NCBI RefSeq assembly: GCF_034930985.1
Contig: NZ_JAYGIM010000009.1
Coordinates: 248,001 to 312,000, forward strand
DNA from: Arcicella lustrica
GTDB lineage: Bacteria; Bacteroidota; Bacteroidia; Cytophagales; Spirosomataceae
Direction of reading: 5' to 3'
DNA: 64,000 nt
Below, piece after piece: positions 1 through 8,800 of the stretch. The position numbers and the translations under genes were made by a program. Below the pieces are notes generated by a model, which was not told the origin of the DNA, ran no database searches, and saw only the letters and a list, made by a program, of their open reading frames with translations. Numbering within the stretch: the first letter of the stretch is position 1; every line of letters begins with the position of its first letter.

Positions 1-169
1 ATCGTACAAGAAACAAAATTTGGCATTTAATGAATGAAAGTTTCAATGTTAAATTTATCGTTGTTTTCTGTAATTGATTGATTTTAAGGCTGTTTTTCGT
101 AAATTGCGTTGTTTTTATGATTAATTAAAGATTAAATCTTTGATAAATTTCCACATCAACAAATTTACG

Positions 170-1042
170 ATGCAAAATATTTCGCTTGAAAAACCACTAA
201 AAATAGCCGTTTTAGATATGTACGACAACGTAGCCGGAGAAGGTATGCGTTGTATCATTAATTTGATTAACGAATTCAGAACGCAAAAAAATATTGAAGT
301 AATTACGGAGGTTTTTAATGTTCGTGCTAATACTGAAATTCCAAATTTAGAACACGATATTTATATTTCTTCAGGAGGACCGGGAAGTCCGCTTCCTTCG
401 GATGAAGCTTGGGAAAAACCATATTTTGTCTTGATTGATTCAATTTTTGAGCATAATAAATCAGAAGAGGTTTTAAATGGCGAAAGTACTCCTAAATTTA
501 TGTTCTTGATTTGTCATTCGTTTCAATTAGTGGCTCGTCATTTAGAAATTGGGAAAGTAACGAAACGAAAAAGTACTTCATTTGGTGTTTTCCCTGTGAA
601 TCCAATTGATAAAACCATCAAGGAATCATTGTTTGAAGGATTACCAGAACCATTTTTTGTAGTAGATTCTCGTGATTATCAATTGGTTAGTCCTAACTTG
701 AAAATTATTAAAGAATTGGGAGTACAGATTTTACGCATGGAAAAAGAACGTCCACACGTAAATTTAGAGCGTGCCATTATGGCAATTCGTTTTTCAAAAG
801 AAGTATTTGGTACGCAATTTCATCCAGAAGCTGACGCACAAGGAATGCTAAAATTGCTGTCATCTGATGAAAAACGCAAAGCAGTGATAAAAACGCATGG
901 AATTGAGAAGTATAATGACATGATTACAAAGCTTGATGACCCAGATAAAATCATGTTGACAGAATCTATCATCATTCCAACATTTCTTGAAAAAGCCTAT
1001 TCAACCATTAGCCAACAATTAATTCTGGGAGAAATGGCATAA
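170..1042 (+). CDS. Class I glutamine amidotransferase-like protein
   Basis: A type 1 glutamine amidotransferase (GATase) domain fills the protein. The nucleophile elbow FLICHSFQ carries Cys115, and the GTQFHPEAD motif supplies His218 and Glu220, so the Cys-His-Glu triad looks complete. Family enzymes release ammonia from glutamine and pass it to a partner synthase. I start at the ATG at 170 (MQNISLEK); a TTG 30 bases upstream is possible but adds an uncharacteristic tail. The next gene begins 23 bases after the stop, on the same strand, and encodes an ATP-grasp-like protein, so the two probably form an operon acting in one amidation or ligation. The substrate is unknown; resemblance to GMP synthase is limited to the amidotransferase half. 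Confidence 0.85.
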   Translation: MQNISLEKPLKIAVLDMYDNVAGEGMRCIINLINEFRTQKNIEVITEVFNVRANTEIPNLEHDIYISSGGPGSPLPSDEAWEKPYFVLIDSIFEHNKSEEVLNGESTPKFMFLICHSFQLVARHLEIGKVTKRKSTSFGVFPVNPIDKTIKESLFEGLPEPFFVVDSRDYQLVSPNLKIIKELGVQILRMEKERPHVNLERAIMAIRFSKEVFGTQFHPEADAQGMLKLLSSDEKRKAVIKTHGIEKYNDMITKLDDPDKIMLTESIIIPTFLEKAYSTISQQLILGEMA

Positions 1043-1065
1043 ATTGTTTTAAACATACTCTTTTT

Positions 1066-2262
1066 ATGCAAAAAGACATTAGAGCTTCATTTAACCAATC
1101 TTTTTCTCAAGAAAAATATCAAGATTTTTTGGCAGATTTGAATAAAGCGACTCAAGATTCAATTGAATTTAGAGTCGCTGAAACGCCAGTTTTTGTGCCT
1201 AAAAGTCTGAAAGATAAGCTTATTAGTACTTGTGAAAGTATTATAGATGTGATTTCACAAGATGATTTTAAGGCTAAAACTGAGAAAGCGATTCCTGTTC
1301 ATCAAAATGTTCCTAATGAAAATAATCATACTTCTTTTTTGGCGATAGATTTTGCTGTTTGTCAAAATGAGCAAGGTGATTTCGTTCCCCAATTAATTGA
1401 ATTACAAGGTTTTCCTTCACTTTTTGGTTTTCAATATTTACTTTCAGAAACTTTTCAAAAGCATTATCAACTTCCTGAAAACTATGACTTTATGTTCAAT
1501 AGTTTTGATAGGAAAGCTTACATAGAAGAATTTTATCAATTGATTATTGGCGATTCAAAACCTGAAAATGTAATCATTTTAGAGATTTATCCTGAAAAAC
1601 AAAAAACAAGAGTTGATTTTGAAGTAACAGAAAAATTGATTGGAGTAAAAGCCGTTTGTCTTACTAAAATTATCAAGGAGGGTAAAAAGCTTTTTTATCT
1701 CAATGAAGGTGTAAAAACGCCAATTGATAGAATTTACAATCGTTTGATATTTGATGATTTAACAAATTTTCCAAATTTAAAAACAGATTTTAATTTAACA
1801 GACGATGTTGAAGTAGAATGGATTGGTCACCCGAATTGGTTTTTTAGAATTAGTAAATACACCATGCCATTTTTGAAAAATCCTTACATCCCAACATGTA
1901 AATTTTTGAGTGATTATAATGGAGAATTTCCTGAAAATTTATCCGAATATGTACTAAAACCTTTATTCTCTTTTGCAGGAACAGGCGTGAAAATCAATAT
2001 TGACAAAAGTGATTTAACATCAATTCCCGACCCTGAAAACTATATTTTACAGAAAAAAGTAAAGTATGAACCTGTGATACAAACAACTGATGGAAGTTCA
2101 GTAAAATGCGAAATCAGGATGTTATATATATGGCAAAAAGACGAACCCAGACCCATATTATTAAGTAATTTAGCCCGACTTTCAAGAGGAGAAATGATTG
2201 GAGTTCGCTTCAATAAAGATTTTGATTGGGTGGGAGGAAGCGTTTGTTTTATGGAAAGGTAA
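1066..2262 (+). CDS. ATP-grasp-like protein, function unknown
   Basis: A cytoplasmic protein of 398 residues without signal peptide or membrane segment. The C-terminal third looks ATP-grasp-like: VLKPLFSFAGTGVKI resembles the lysine plus glycine-rich loop, and ILQKKV and CEIRMLYIW resemble the adenine-contact and metal-binding strands. The N-terminal half (IELQGFPSLFGFQYLL) matches nothing I can name. It follows the amidotransferase gene closely, so an amide- or peptide-bond forming pair is a reasonable inference. Substrate and reaction cannot be given. The ATP-grasp assignment rests on motif appearance only and should be tested by profile or structure comparison. Confidence 0.7.
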   Translation: MQKDIRASFNQSFSQEKYQDFLADLNKATQDSIEFRVAETPVFVPKSLKDKLISTCESIIDVISQDDFKAKTEKAIPVHQNVPNENNHTSFLAIDFAVCQNEQGDFVPQLIELQGFPSLFGFQYLLSETFQKHYQLPENYDFMFNSFDRKAYIEEFYQLIIGDSKPENVIILEIYPEKQKTRVDFEVTEKLIGVKAVCLTKIIKEGKKLFYLNEGVKTPIDRIYNRLIFDDLTNFPNLKTDFNLTDDVEVEWIGHPNWFFRISKYTMPFLKNPYIPTCKFLSDYNGEFPENLSEYVLKPLFSFAGTGVKINIDKSDLTSIPDPENYILQKKVKYEPVIQTTDGSSVKCEIRMLYIWQKDEPRPILLSNLARLSRGEMIGVRFNKDFDWVGGSVCFMER

Positions 2263-2265
2263 TTA

Positions 2266-2300
2266 AGAGTTGAGAATTGCGAGTGCTGAGTTTTGATATA
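2266..2300. repeat. Heptamer-type intergenic repeat fragment
   Basis: Just after the ATP-grasp-like gene is a short stretch of G-AGT words (gagttgagaattgc, then gagtgctgag). The gagtgct heptamer is the same one repeated in tandem inside ispG at 6006-6030, so this is an intergenic relative of that repeat. No function is visible. Confidence 0.4.
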
Positions 2301-2404
2301 TGAATTTAACTTACATCTCAACGTCGTCTATTTTACATGTACTACTTAGTTAGCTCTTAGTAAAACTCAATTTTTCATTTTACTTCAAACCTTCATCAAA
2401 AACT

Positions 2405-3634
2405 ATGAAAATATTTCAATTGATAGCCCTTATCGTAACACTTAGTATTTTTGGGATAAAGAGTAATTCCATTCAGAAAGATAATGTTTCTTTGGTATTT
2501 AAACCCAAACCAGTCCAAACAGCTGCGGAGCAAACCAATCAATATTTTCCTTATCTAAAGCATAAAAGAATAGCGATTTTGGCTAACCCAACAAGTATTA
2601 TTGGTGAAAAGCATTTGGTGGATAGTTTGTTAGCTTCTGGAATTAATGTGGTAAAAGTATTTGGACCTGAACATGGTTTTAGAGGCAATGCAAGTGCTGG
2701 GGCTAAAATAAGTGATGAGAAAGACCCAAATACAGGTATTAAAGTAATTTCATTGTACGGTTCCAAAAGAAAACCTTCAGCTGATGATTTAAAAGATGTC
2801 GATTTTATGATTTTTGATATTCAAGATGTGGGTTGCAGATTTTATACTTATATCAACGTTTTGAGGGATGTAATGGAGGCTTGTGCTGAAAACAACAAAG
2901 AGTTATTGATTTTAGATAGACCGAACCCAAACGGTTATTTAGTGGATGGGCCAGTTTTAGATATGCGTTTAAAATCTGGAGTCGGAAAATTCCCGATTCC
3001 AATTGCACATGGAATGACAATCGGAGAATTTGCACAGATGATTAATGGTGAAGGTTGGTTGCCTAATAAGATGGTTTGCAAGATTAAAATCATTCCTGTG
3101 AAGAATTATACGCATGATACTCCTTATACTTTGCCCGTAAAACCTTCGCCAAATTTGAATACACAACAAAGTGTGATGTTGTATCCAATTACTTGTTTGT
3201 TTGAAGGAACGATAATTAGTCAGGGGAGAGGTACGTATTTTCCTTTTACTGTTTTGGGAAGTCCAGCTTTGAAAGGTATTTATCCTTTTTCGTTTACGCC
3301 AAAAAGTATAAAAGGAATGAGTGAAACCCCTTTGCATTTGAATCAAGAATGTTTCGGGATAGATTTCAGAAATTACGATATTGAAATACTGAGAAAGAGT
3401 AAAAGAATCAATATTCAATGGATGATTGATTTTTATCAAACTTATCCTTTCAAAGATAAATTCTTTGATAAAACCCAAAGTGACCAAATGCTTAATATTG
3501 ATGTTTTGGTAGGGAATTCTGAATTCAGAAAGCAAATTATTGAAGGGAAATCGGTAAAAGAAATTCAAGATTCTTGGGAACCTCAATTATCTGAATACAA
3601 AGAAATGAGAAAGAAGTATTTAATCTATCGCTGA
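2405..3634 (+). CDS. namZ: DUF1343 exo-beta-N-acetylmuramidase (NamZ-like)
   Basis: The 409-residue protein starts with a hydrophobic signal peptide (MKIFQLIALIVTLSIFG) and then a complete DUF1343 domain. Family motifs appear in order: FGPEHGFRG, DIQDVGCRFYTYI, LDRPNPNG, IAHGMTIGEF, PSPNLNT and FEGTIISQGRGT. Characterised NamZ enzymes remove terminal MurNAc from peptidoglycan fragments, so this one probably acts in the periplasm in cell-wall turnover or scavenging. Length fits the family. It has no operon partner: the gene before it ends 142 bases upstream and the next gene converges on it. The family call is firm; the exact substrate is inferred. Confidence 0.88.
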   Translation: MKIFQLIALIVTLSIFGIKSNSIQKDNVSLVFKPKPVQTAAEQTNQYFPYLKHKRIAILANPTSIIGEKHLVDSLLASGINVVKVFGPEHGFRGNASAGAKISDEKDPNTGIKVISLYGSKRKPSADDLKDVDFMIFDIQDVGCRFYTYINVLRDVMEACAENNKELLILDRPNPNGYLVDGPVLDMRLKSGVGKFPIPIAHGMTIGEFAQMINGEGWLPNKMVCKIKIIPVKNYTHDTPYTLPVKPSPNLNTQQSVMLYPITCLFEGTIISQGRGTYFPFTVLGSPALKGIYPFSFTPKSIKGMSETPLHLNQECFGIDFRNYDIEILRKSKRINIQWMIDFYQTYPFKDKFFDKTQSDQMLNIDVLVGNSEFRKQIIEGKSVKEIQDSWEPQLSEYKEMRKKYLIYR

Positions 3635-3638
3635 TAGA

Positions 3639-4190
3639 TTAATACTTCTTTTTTAAATATTCGAATTTGGTTCTGAGAATATAATCAGCATCTTCATCTC
3701 CTAAATCAACGGCTCTGTTGAAATCATTGATGGCATTTTCTATTTGACCAATGCAATAACGAGCCATTCCCCTCCAACGTAAAGTTTCCGGATTTTCACT
3801 TCTAAAATACCAATCCGCTTTATCGAACTCTAAAAAGGCTTTGTCATATTCTTTTAATTGATAAAGTACTTTTCCTTTAATTACATAAGCTTCTCCAATG
3901 GTATTATCAAATGAAATTGATTGTTCAATGTCATACAATGCCGAGAAGTAATTTTTAAGCATAAAGTTAGCTTTACTTCTATAAAAATAGGCTTTGGCTG
4001 ATTTGGGGAAATGCTTTAGTTTTTCAGTAAAGAATGCTTGTGCTTCAACAAATTTATTTTCGTGAAGTAATCTTTCGCCTTCTCCTAATTTTTCACGGTC
4101 ACGAAAGTTAAATAGCTTTTCTTCTAACCAATTGAAAAACATCATGGTCAGCACAAATGGTAGGAAGAAAAACAATAATATCCATTCCAT
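3639..4190 (-). CDS. Membrane-anchored tetratricopeptide-repeat protein
   Basis: A protein of 183 residues with an N-terminal hydrophobic segment (WILLFFFLPFVLTMMFF) followed by about four TPR-like helix pairs. These are recognisable by A-x3-F/Y spacing such as FVEAQAFFTEKL, YFSALYDIEQS and YDKAFLEFDKADWYF. Such repeats normally mediate protein contacts; no catalytic domain is present. It starts five bases downstream of the yjbR-like stop on the same strand, so the two are probably co-transcribed. It converges on namZ with only four bases between the stops. The partner protein is unknown. Confidence 0.8.
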   Translation of the reverse strand: MEWILLFFFLPFVLTMMFFNWLEEKLFNFRDREKLGEGERLLHENKFVEAQAFFTEKLKHFPKSAKAYFYRSKANFMLKNYFSALYDIEQSISFDNTIGEAYVIKGKVLYQLKEYDKAFLEFDKADWYFRSENPETLRWRGMARYCIGQIENAINDFNRAVDLGDEDADYILRTKFEYLKKKY

Positions 4191-4195
4191 AACAC

Positions 4196-4549
4196 TTATA
4201 AATTTTGAAATTCTACTTGTACTTTTTTAGGGAAGCTTGAAACTACTAGTTGATAAGAATGTTCTGTTAATTCTTTTACTTGTGCTGTTGAAGCAATATC
4301 GGCATTGACAGTATTCCAATGCTTTTTGTTCATGTGATAGCCCGGAATAATGTAATGAAATTCTTCTCGTAATTGAATTGCTCTATCTGGGTCACATTTT
4401 AGATTAATCGTGAATACTTCTGAATCAAGACCTGTTAAAGCAAACATTTTGCCCATTACTTTATAAACCAAAGTATCAGGGCCAAAAGGTAATTCTTCTG
4501 TTACTCCTTTCATCGAAAGACAAAAATCTCTAAATTCTTCAATATTCAT
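4196..4549 (-). CDS. MmcQ/YjbR family protein
   Basis: A small protein of 117 residues with the YjbR/MmcQ fold signature: N-terminal FRDFCLSMKGVTEELPFG, central KMFALTG, LKCDPDRA and the closing PGYHMNKKHWNTV block. The family has a CyaY-like alpha/beta fold and is often labelled DNA-binding, although its cellular role is poorly known. Length is typical. It lies immediately upstream of the TPR gene in the same direction. Confidence 0.85.
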   Translation of the reverse strand: MNIEEFRDFCLSMKGVTEELPFGPDTLVYKVMGKMFALTGLDSEVFTINLKCDPDRAIQLREEFHYIIPGYHMNKKHWNTVNADIASTAQVKELTEHSYQLVVSSFPKKVQVEFQNL

Positions 4550-4630
4550 TGTATTAAATCATAAGGTTTTAGTTTTGCTTATGTTATAGATTTGACAACT
4601 TTTTTGAAAGTTGTCAAATCTGAAATGCGT

Positions 4631-4819
4631 TTATCTAAAGAATGCTCTATAAATCATTACAATCAAACACATTAAAAACATCAAAATTGATATTTTATTG
4701 ATAATGTGCATGGTTTTGATGTTAAAATTAGTTGGCTTTGATGGATCTGGTTTGCTGAATATTCTAAAGAAGTATCCAAAAGCTTCTCCTAATTTAAACT
4801 GGTCTTTCAATTTTGACAT
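4631..4819 (-). CDS. Small single-pass membrane protein (DUF6728-like)
   Basis: Only 62 residues: a polar N-terminus (LKDQFKLGEAFGYFFRIF), a short linker with PSKPTNFN, then one membrane helix (INKISILMFLMCLIVMIY). It resembles small Bacteroidota proteins filed under DUF6728, which I recall without being able to check. Its position next to other minus-strand genes, its plausible composition and its own start make it likely to be real. The function is unknown. Confidence 0.6.
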   Translation of the reverse strand: MSKLKDQFKLGEAFGYFFRIFSKPDPSKPTNFNIKTMHIINKISILMFLMCLIVMIYRAFFR

Positions 4820-4938
4820 GGTTGTATTTGTTTATAATTGATGGCTTTGAGCTTTTTTATTTATATGGTTTGTTATACTTAGAAGAAACCCATTTTAAGC
4901 AATGACAATTAATCACTAATAATTCATATTTCATAATT

Positions 4939-6990
4939 CTAAATCACTTCCTCTAAAGCATTAACTGGTTCAAACCAAACGCCATCTTCTTTAATGATTT
5001 CAATTAATTCATTTACGGCATTATCAGCGTGAACAGATTTCTTTACTACATTTTGTCCACGATATAAAGCAATTTTATCTTTTCCAACACCAACATAACC
5101 ATAATCTGCATCAGCCATTTCACCTGGTCCGTTTACGATACAACCCATGATTCCGATTTTTACTCCTTTCAAATGTTCGGTTCGTTTGCGAATCAAAGCG
5201 GTGGTTTCTTGCAAATCAAATAAAGTTCTGCCACACGAAGGACAAGAAATATATTCAGTTTTACTCATACGAATACGAGCGGCTTGCAAAATACCAAAGG
5301 CTGTTGAATTGTAACTTTTTGATTTAGTGATTAGTTCAGCTTTTGCTGATAAATCAGGCAATTGCAAAAGTATTCCATCACCAAAACCATCAATTAATAA
5401 TCCTCCACAATCAGTCGCTGAAAATAACTGAAAATCACTTTCTGATAGATTTTTATATTTTCTTACCAAAACTGCTGGAGTACTTATTTCTTGATTAATC
5501 AATTCAAAAAATAATCTACGCAATGCTGGCATAGCGTGTTCATTACTTGTTTCTACTGCTAATACTAATGTTTTATCAGCTTTAATTTGTCGAATTAACT
5601 CTTCAGTCAAATCCGTTAAGCTGATACTTAAAAAATTTAAAGTAGTATGTTTTTCAGTGTTTGCTTGATAAGCCTCAATGCTAAACAATGGGAATTTATT
5701 GAGCTTATCATTTTGCTCTGCCCAAACAGATGCGTCTAAAATTTCTTTTAAACCCATTGGCAACATATATTTTGCTGGATTTTTAGCGGTATAAATATAA
5801 TCTGCTCCCAAATCATTCATCGTCCATTTATCTGGCAAAGGCAAATAAAAATGACCAATTGGTTTTAAATCATCATGTTCCGAAACTTCAATCTGAGAAT
5901 AATCAGCAATTACTCTTGGTACATTATGTCCTCCGAAATTAGCCACTTCATACGTATTTCTTCTAAAATACTGGAATGGATTGATGGGAGAATCGAATGA
6001 GTTTTGAGTGCTGAGTGCTGAGTGCTGAGTTGATGTAAATGCTGGAATTATTTTTGATTTCTCTTTTCTATTTGAATATCTATCAATCAAAGCTTTAGCT
6101 ACTGGTGCTTCAAATTCTGGGTCTTCTGTTAGTGATACTCTTACAGTATCGCCCAAACCATCTTCTAATAAAGTACCAATGCCTACGGCTGATTTTATTC
6201 TTCCGTCTTCTCCTTCACCAGCTTCTGTTACACCTAAATGTAAAGGATAGGCTTTTAAACCTTCTTCATTGAGTTTTTTACATAACAGTCTGTAAGCTTC
6301 TACCATTACTTGTGTATTGGAAGCTTTCATAGAAAGTACGATATTGAAATAATTTTCGTCTTCGCAAATTCTTAAAAACTCTAAAGCAGATTCCACCATG
6401 CCCAGTGGAGTATCACCGTATCTACTTAAAATTCTATCACTCAAAGACCCATGATTTGTACCAATACGCATTGCCGTTCCGTACTCTTTACAGATATTTA
6501 CTAAAGGCAAAAACTTATCTCTGATTCTATCTAATTCTACTTGATAACCAATTTCTGTATAATCAATCGTTTCAAAACGCTTTTTATCTGCATAATTTCC
6601 AGGATTAATTCTTACTTTTTCAACTAATCTTGCTGCTAATTCTGCTGCATTAGGTGTAAAGTGAATATCTGCTACTAAGGGAACACTATAGCCTCTTACT
6701 CTTAATTCTTTACGGATATTATCTAAATTCTGAGCTTCCTTCACTGATGGTGCAGTAATGCGCACATATTCGCAACCAGATTCAACCATTCTAATGGTTT
6801 GTTCTACTGAGCCTATTGTATCTAAAGTATCAATAGTTGTCATAGATTGTACTCTGATTGGATAATCAGAACCCATCGGTACATCGCCAACATTGACAGT
6901 AATAGTTTTTCTACGAGAATATTCAGTTAAAGAATTGGCATAACGATTGCCATTTTCAATCAGGTTATTTAAAGTTTGAGTAGTTGACAT
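4939..6990 (-). CDS. ispG: 4-hydroxy-3-methylbut-2-enyl diphosphate synthase
   Basis: IspG (GcpE) converts MEcPP to HMBPP in the MEP isoprenoid pathway using a 4Fe-4S cluster. The 683-residue length is the long three-domain form found in Bacteroidota, chlamydiae and plants: an N-terminal TIM barrel (RVQSMTTIDTLD, LVADIHFTP, RIGTNHGSLS), an inserted domain, and a C-terminal cluster domain with cysteines in YISCPSCGRT and GCIVNGPGE. At residues 321-328, in the linker after the barrel, the coding sequence contains a tandem gagtgct heptamer repeat (see repeat entry). The gene is monocistronic between a terminator upstream and the small membrane protein gene downstream. Confidence 0.97.
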   Translation of the reverse strand: MSTTQTLNNLIENGNRYANSLTEYSRRKTITVNVGDVPMGSDYPIRVQSMTTIDTLDTIGSVEQTIRMVESGCEYVRITAPSVKEAQNLDNIRKELRVRGYSVPLVADIHFTPNAAELAARLVEKVRINPGNYADKKRFETIDYTEIGYQVELDRIRDKFLPLVNICKEYGTAMRIGTNHGSLSDRILSRYGDTPLGMVESALEFLRICEDENYFNIVLSMKASNTQVMVEAYRLLCKKLNEEGLKAYPLHLGVTEAGEGEDGRIKSAVGIGTLLEDGLGDTVRVSLTEDPEFEAPVAKALIDRYSNRKEKSKIIPAFTSTQHSALSTQNSFDSPINPFQYFRRNTYEVANFGGHNVPRVIADYSQIEVSEHDDLKPIGHFYLPLPDKWTMNDLGADYIYTAKNPAKYMLPMGLKEILDASVWAEQNDKLNKFPLFSIEAYQANTEKHTTLNFLSISLTDLTEELIRQIKADKTLVLAVETSNEHAMPALRRLFFELINQEISTPAVLVRKYKNLSESDFQLFSATDCGGLLIDGFGDGILLQLPDLSAKAELITKSKSYNSTAFGILQAARIRMSKTEYISCPSCGRTLFDLQETTALIRKRTEHLKGVKIGIMGCIVNGPGEMADADYGYVGVGKDKIALYRGQNVVKKSVHADNAVNELIEIIKEDGVWFEPVNALEEVI
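6006..6030. repeat. Heptamer tandem repeat inside ispG
   Basis: Three full copies of gagtgct plus gagt. Read on the coding (minus) strand it gives a Ser/Thr/Gln/His/Ala/Leu-rich stretch in the linker between IspG domains. Three heptamers are 21 bases, so the reading frame survives only whole groups of three repeats. The same heptamer occurs in intergenic DNA at about 2279-2290. Confidence 0.9.
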
Positions 6991-7050
6991 GGATTTGTGA
7001 ATTGTTCAATGCAAAGATAAGTGATTCTATCATTGAATTATAGTTTGCAT

Positions 7051-7086
7051 AAAAAAGCCCGATAAACTTAAAACGTTTATCGGGTC
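7051..7086 (-). terminator. Rho-independent terminator after mntA-like gene
   Basis: On the minus strand the arms cccgataaac and gtttatcggg surround a short loop and are followed by a T-run. It separates the toxin-antitoxin operon from ispG. Confidence 0.8.
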
Positions 7087-7135
7087 TGAATGTTCTTTTA
7101 TTTTTGAATAAAGACTCATTAAATATTAATTGTAT

Positions 7136-7456
7136 TTATTCGTGTTGTATCTCTGCCTTTTTTAAAATATCAATACCTACTCTGTTAATATGTTCAATAA
7201 CATCTGGGTCATTAATATGACGATACAGAATAATATCAAAAGTATAAGGCAAATAAGTATCATCAAGTTGGTTATCAATATGCAAAACATCTGTTAATGT
7301 TAAATTTTCTCCTTTTAGAGCAATATCAACATCACTTCCTTTTCTGTAATTCCCTTTTGCTCTTGAACCAAATAATATCGCTTCTTCAACAGCAGGATTT
7401 GCAGTAATGATATCTAATATTTCATTAAGCTGTTTATCTGTAAGTCCGTATTGCAT
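7136..7456 (-). CDS. MntA-like nucleotidyltransferase antitoxin
   Basis: A minimal nucleotidyltransferase of 106 residues. The GSX10DXD motif is intact as GSRAKGNYRKGSDVD, and a downstream FDIILY supplies the third acidic strand. In HepT/MntA (type VII) toxin-antitoxin systems the MNT protein neutralises its HEPN partner by adding AMP to a tyrosine. The partner gene lies 37 bases upstream on the same strand, which fits the usual two-gene operon. MNT proteins also occur as solitary housekeeping enzymes, but the adjacent HEPN gene makes the antitoxin role the best reading. Confidence 0.88.
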   Translation of the reverse strand: MQYGLTDKQLNEILDIITANPAVEEAILFGSRAKGNYRKGSDVDIALKGENLTLTDVLHIDNQLDDTYLPYTFDIILYRHINDPDVIEHINRVGIDILKKAEIQHE

Positions 7457-7493
7457 ATTGATAAGAGTTTTGTCGTCTTATTATTTCACAAAT

Positions 7494-7907
7494 TTAATTG
7501 GTTGTATCTATCTCTGTTTGCATTCGCTCCTGAAATACTTTGAATAAGAAATAATAAGTATTTTGAATTGAGTCTTGGATTTCCTCAGCTGTCTCTTTAT
7601 TGTAAGTATGCGAACTTAAATTACGGCTCTTAATCATATTCATCCAGTTATCTCCATCTTCAATTAAACCTACTTTATAAGCTAATCTAATTGTATCTTT
7701 TGAACCAACTAAATCAACATAACCACCTTCTACAAGAAAATCTTTTAAAGTATTCCATGCTAGTTCATAAGTAAATTCAAATGCTTTAATCAGGCCCTGA
7801 CGTTCAAGTTCGCTATAATCACCTTTTTCAACAGCATTTTCCAACTGAGCAAAAGCCTTATTGAAATTATTAAATCTTTGTATCCAGCGAATATCTGTAT
7901 TTTCCAT
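7494..7907 (-). CDS. HepT-like HEPN toxin (HI0074 family)
   Basis: An all-helical HEPN protein of about 137 residues of the HI0074 nucleotidyltransferase-substrate-binding type. The RX4HXY ribonuclease motif is present as RNLSSHTY near the C-terminus, including the tyrosine that is the AMPylation target in studied HepT proteins. I prefer the ATG at 7907 (MENTDIRW), which matches usual family starts; an in-frame ATG at 7925 would add six residues. It is upstream of the MNT gene, as expected for an operon transcribed on the minus strand. Activity as an RNase toxin is inferred from the motif. Confidence 0.88.
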   Translation of the reverse strand: MENTDIRWIQRFNNFNKAFAQLENAVEKGDYSELERQGLIKAFEFTYELAWNTLKDFLVEGGYVDLVGSKDTIRLAYKVGLIEDGDNWMNMIKSRNLSSHTYNKETAEEIQDSIQNTYYFLFKVFQERMQTEIDTTN

Positions 7908-8042
7908 GTTTTTAGATGATAGCATTAGAGATTTATTGCATTAGGTTAAAATGAGATCATACTATTTAATGATTCTCTTTCACAAATATCATTTAAAGCT
8001 TTATTTAAACCTAAAAAAAGCTTTTTAACCTATCCTTAAAAC

Positions 8043-8073
8043 AAAAAATCCACTCAAAAACTGAGTGGATTTT
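8043..8073 (-). terminator. Terminator after folE
   Basis: The inverted repeat aatccactca / tgagtggatt with a T-run on the minus strand lies 23 bases past the folE stop. Confidence 0.8.
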
Positions 8074-8095
8074 AATTAAGATCAACTATTTAAAC

Positions 8096-8800
8096 CTACA
8101 ATGCAATATATTTTAAAAATTCTGCTTTTGTAGATTCTTCTAAAAATTTTCCACCATAAAAACTTGTCACAGTTGATGAAGTATCATCTTTTACACCTCT
8201 TGAAGCAACACAAAGGTGTTTGGCATCAATCATAATAGCCACGTCTTCAGTTCCTAAAAGCTTTTGTATTTCTTTGGCAATTTGCATTGTAAGTCTTTCT
8301 TGTACTTGCGGACGCTTCGCAAAGTGTTGAACAATACGATTTAATTTAGATAAACCAATTACTTGTCCGTTTGCAATATAGGCAACGTGTGCTTTTCCGA
8401 ATATTGGTACAAAGTGATGTTCACAATTTGAATAGAATGAAATGTTTTTTTCTACCAACATCTCATTGTATTGATATTTATTCTCAAAAAGAGCAACTGA
8501 AGGCATATTTTTAGGGTCAAGACCACTGAAAATTTCCTTTACATACATTTTTGCTACTCTTTTAGGCGTACCTTTTAGTGAATCATCTGTCAAATCTAGC
8601 CCCAATGTTTCCATAATTTGCTTGAAATGATATTCAATCTGAGCCATTTTTTCATCATCACTCAAATCAAAAGCATCTTCACGCATAGGAGTATCCACCG
8701 AAGTCATAATATGCTCATCACCGATTTCATCATCCGTAAACCTAATCTTATTATTGTTATCAACTAACAGGGTATTCAACAAAGTTTCGTTCGGTTTCAT
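8096..8800 (-). CDS. folE: GTP cyclohydrolase I
   Basis: FolE turns GTP into 7,8-dihydroneopterin triphosphate, the first step of folate and queuosine/biopterin-type pterin synthesis. Zinc and active-site motifs are present: FYSNCEHHFVPIFGKAHVAY, IGLSKLNRIVQHFAKRPQVQERL and AKHLCVASRGV. An N-terminal extension of about 60 residues precedes the core domain. I use the ATG at 8800 (MKPNETLL); an in-frame start at 8821 is less likely. Either start lies inside the end of the upstream queD-like gene, an overlap of about 41 bases that suggests translational coupling. Both proteins act on the same pathway: the product of FolE is the substrate of the PTPS/QueD family. Confidence 0.95.
   Translation of the reverse strand: MKPNETLLNTLLVDNNNKIRFTDDEIGDEHIMTSVDTPMREDAFDLSDDEKMAQIEYHFKQIMETLGLDLTDDSLKGTPKRVAKMYVKEIFSGLDPKNMPSVALFENKYQYNEMLVEKNISFYSNCEHHFVPIFGKAHVAYIANGQVIGLSKLNRIVQHFAKRPQVQERLTMQIAKEIQKLLGTEDVAIMIDAKHLCVASRGVKDDTSSTVTSFYGGKFLEESTKAEFLKYIAL

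Noticed and set aside
2040..2321. Minus-strand open frame overlapping the ATP-grasp-like gene
   Set aside because: A shadow of a well-supported plus-strand gene.
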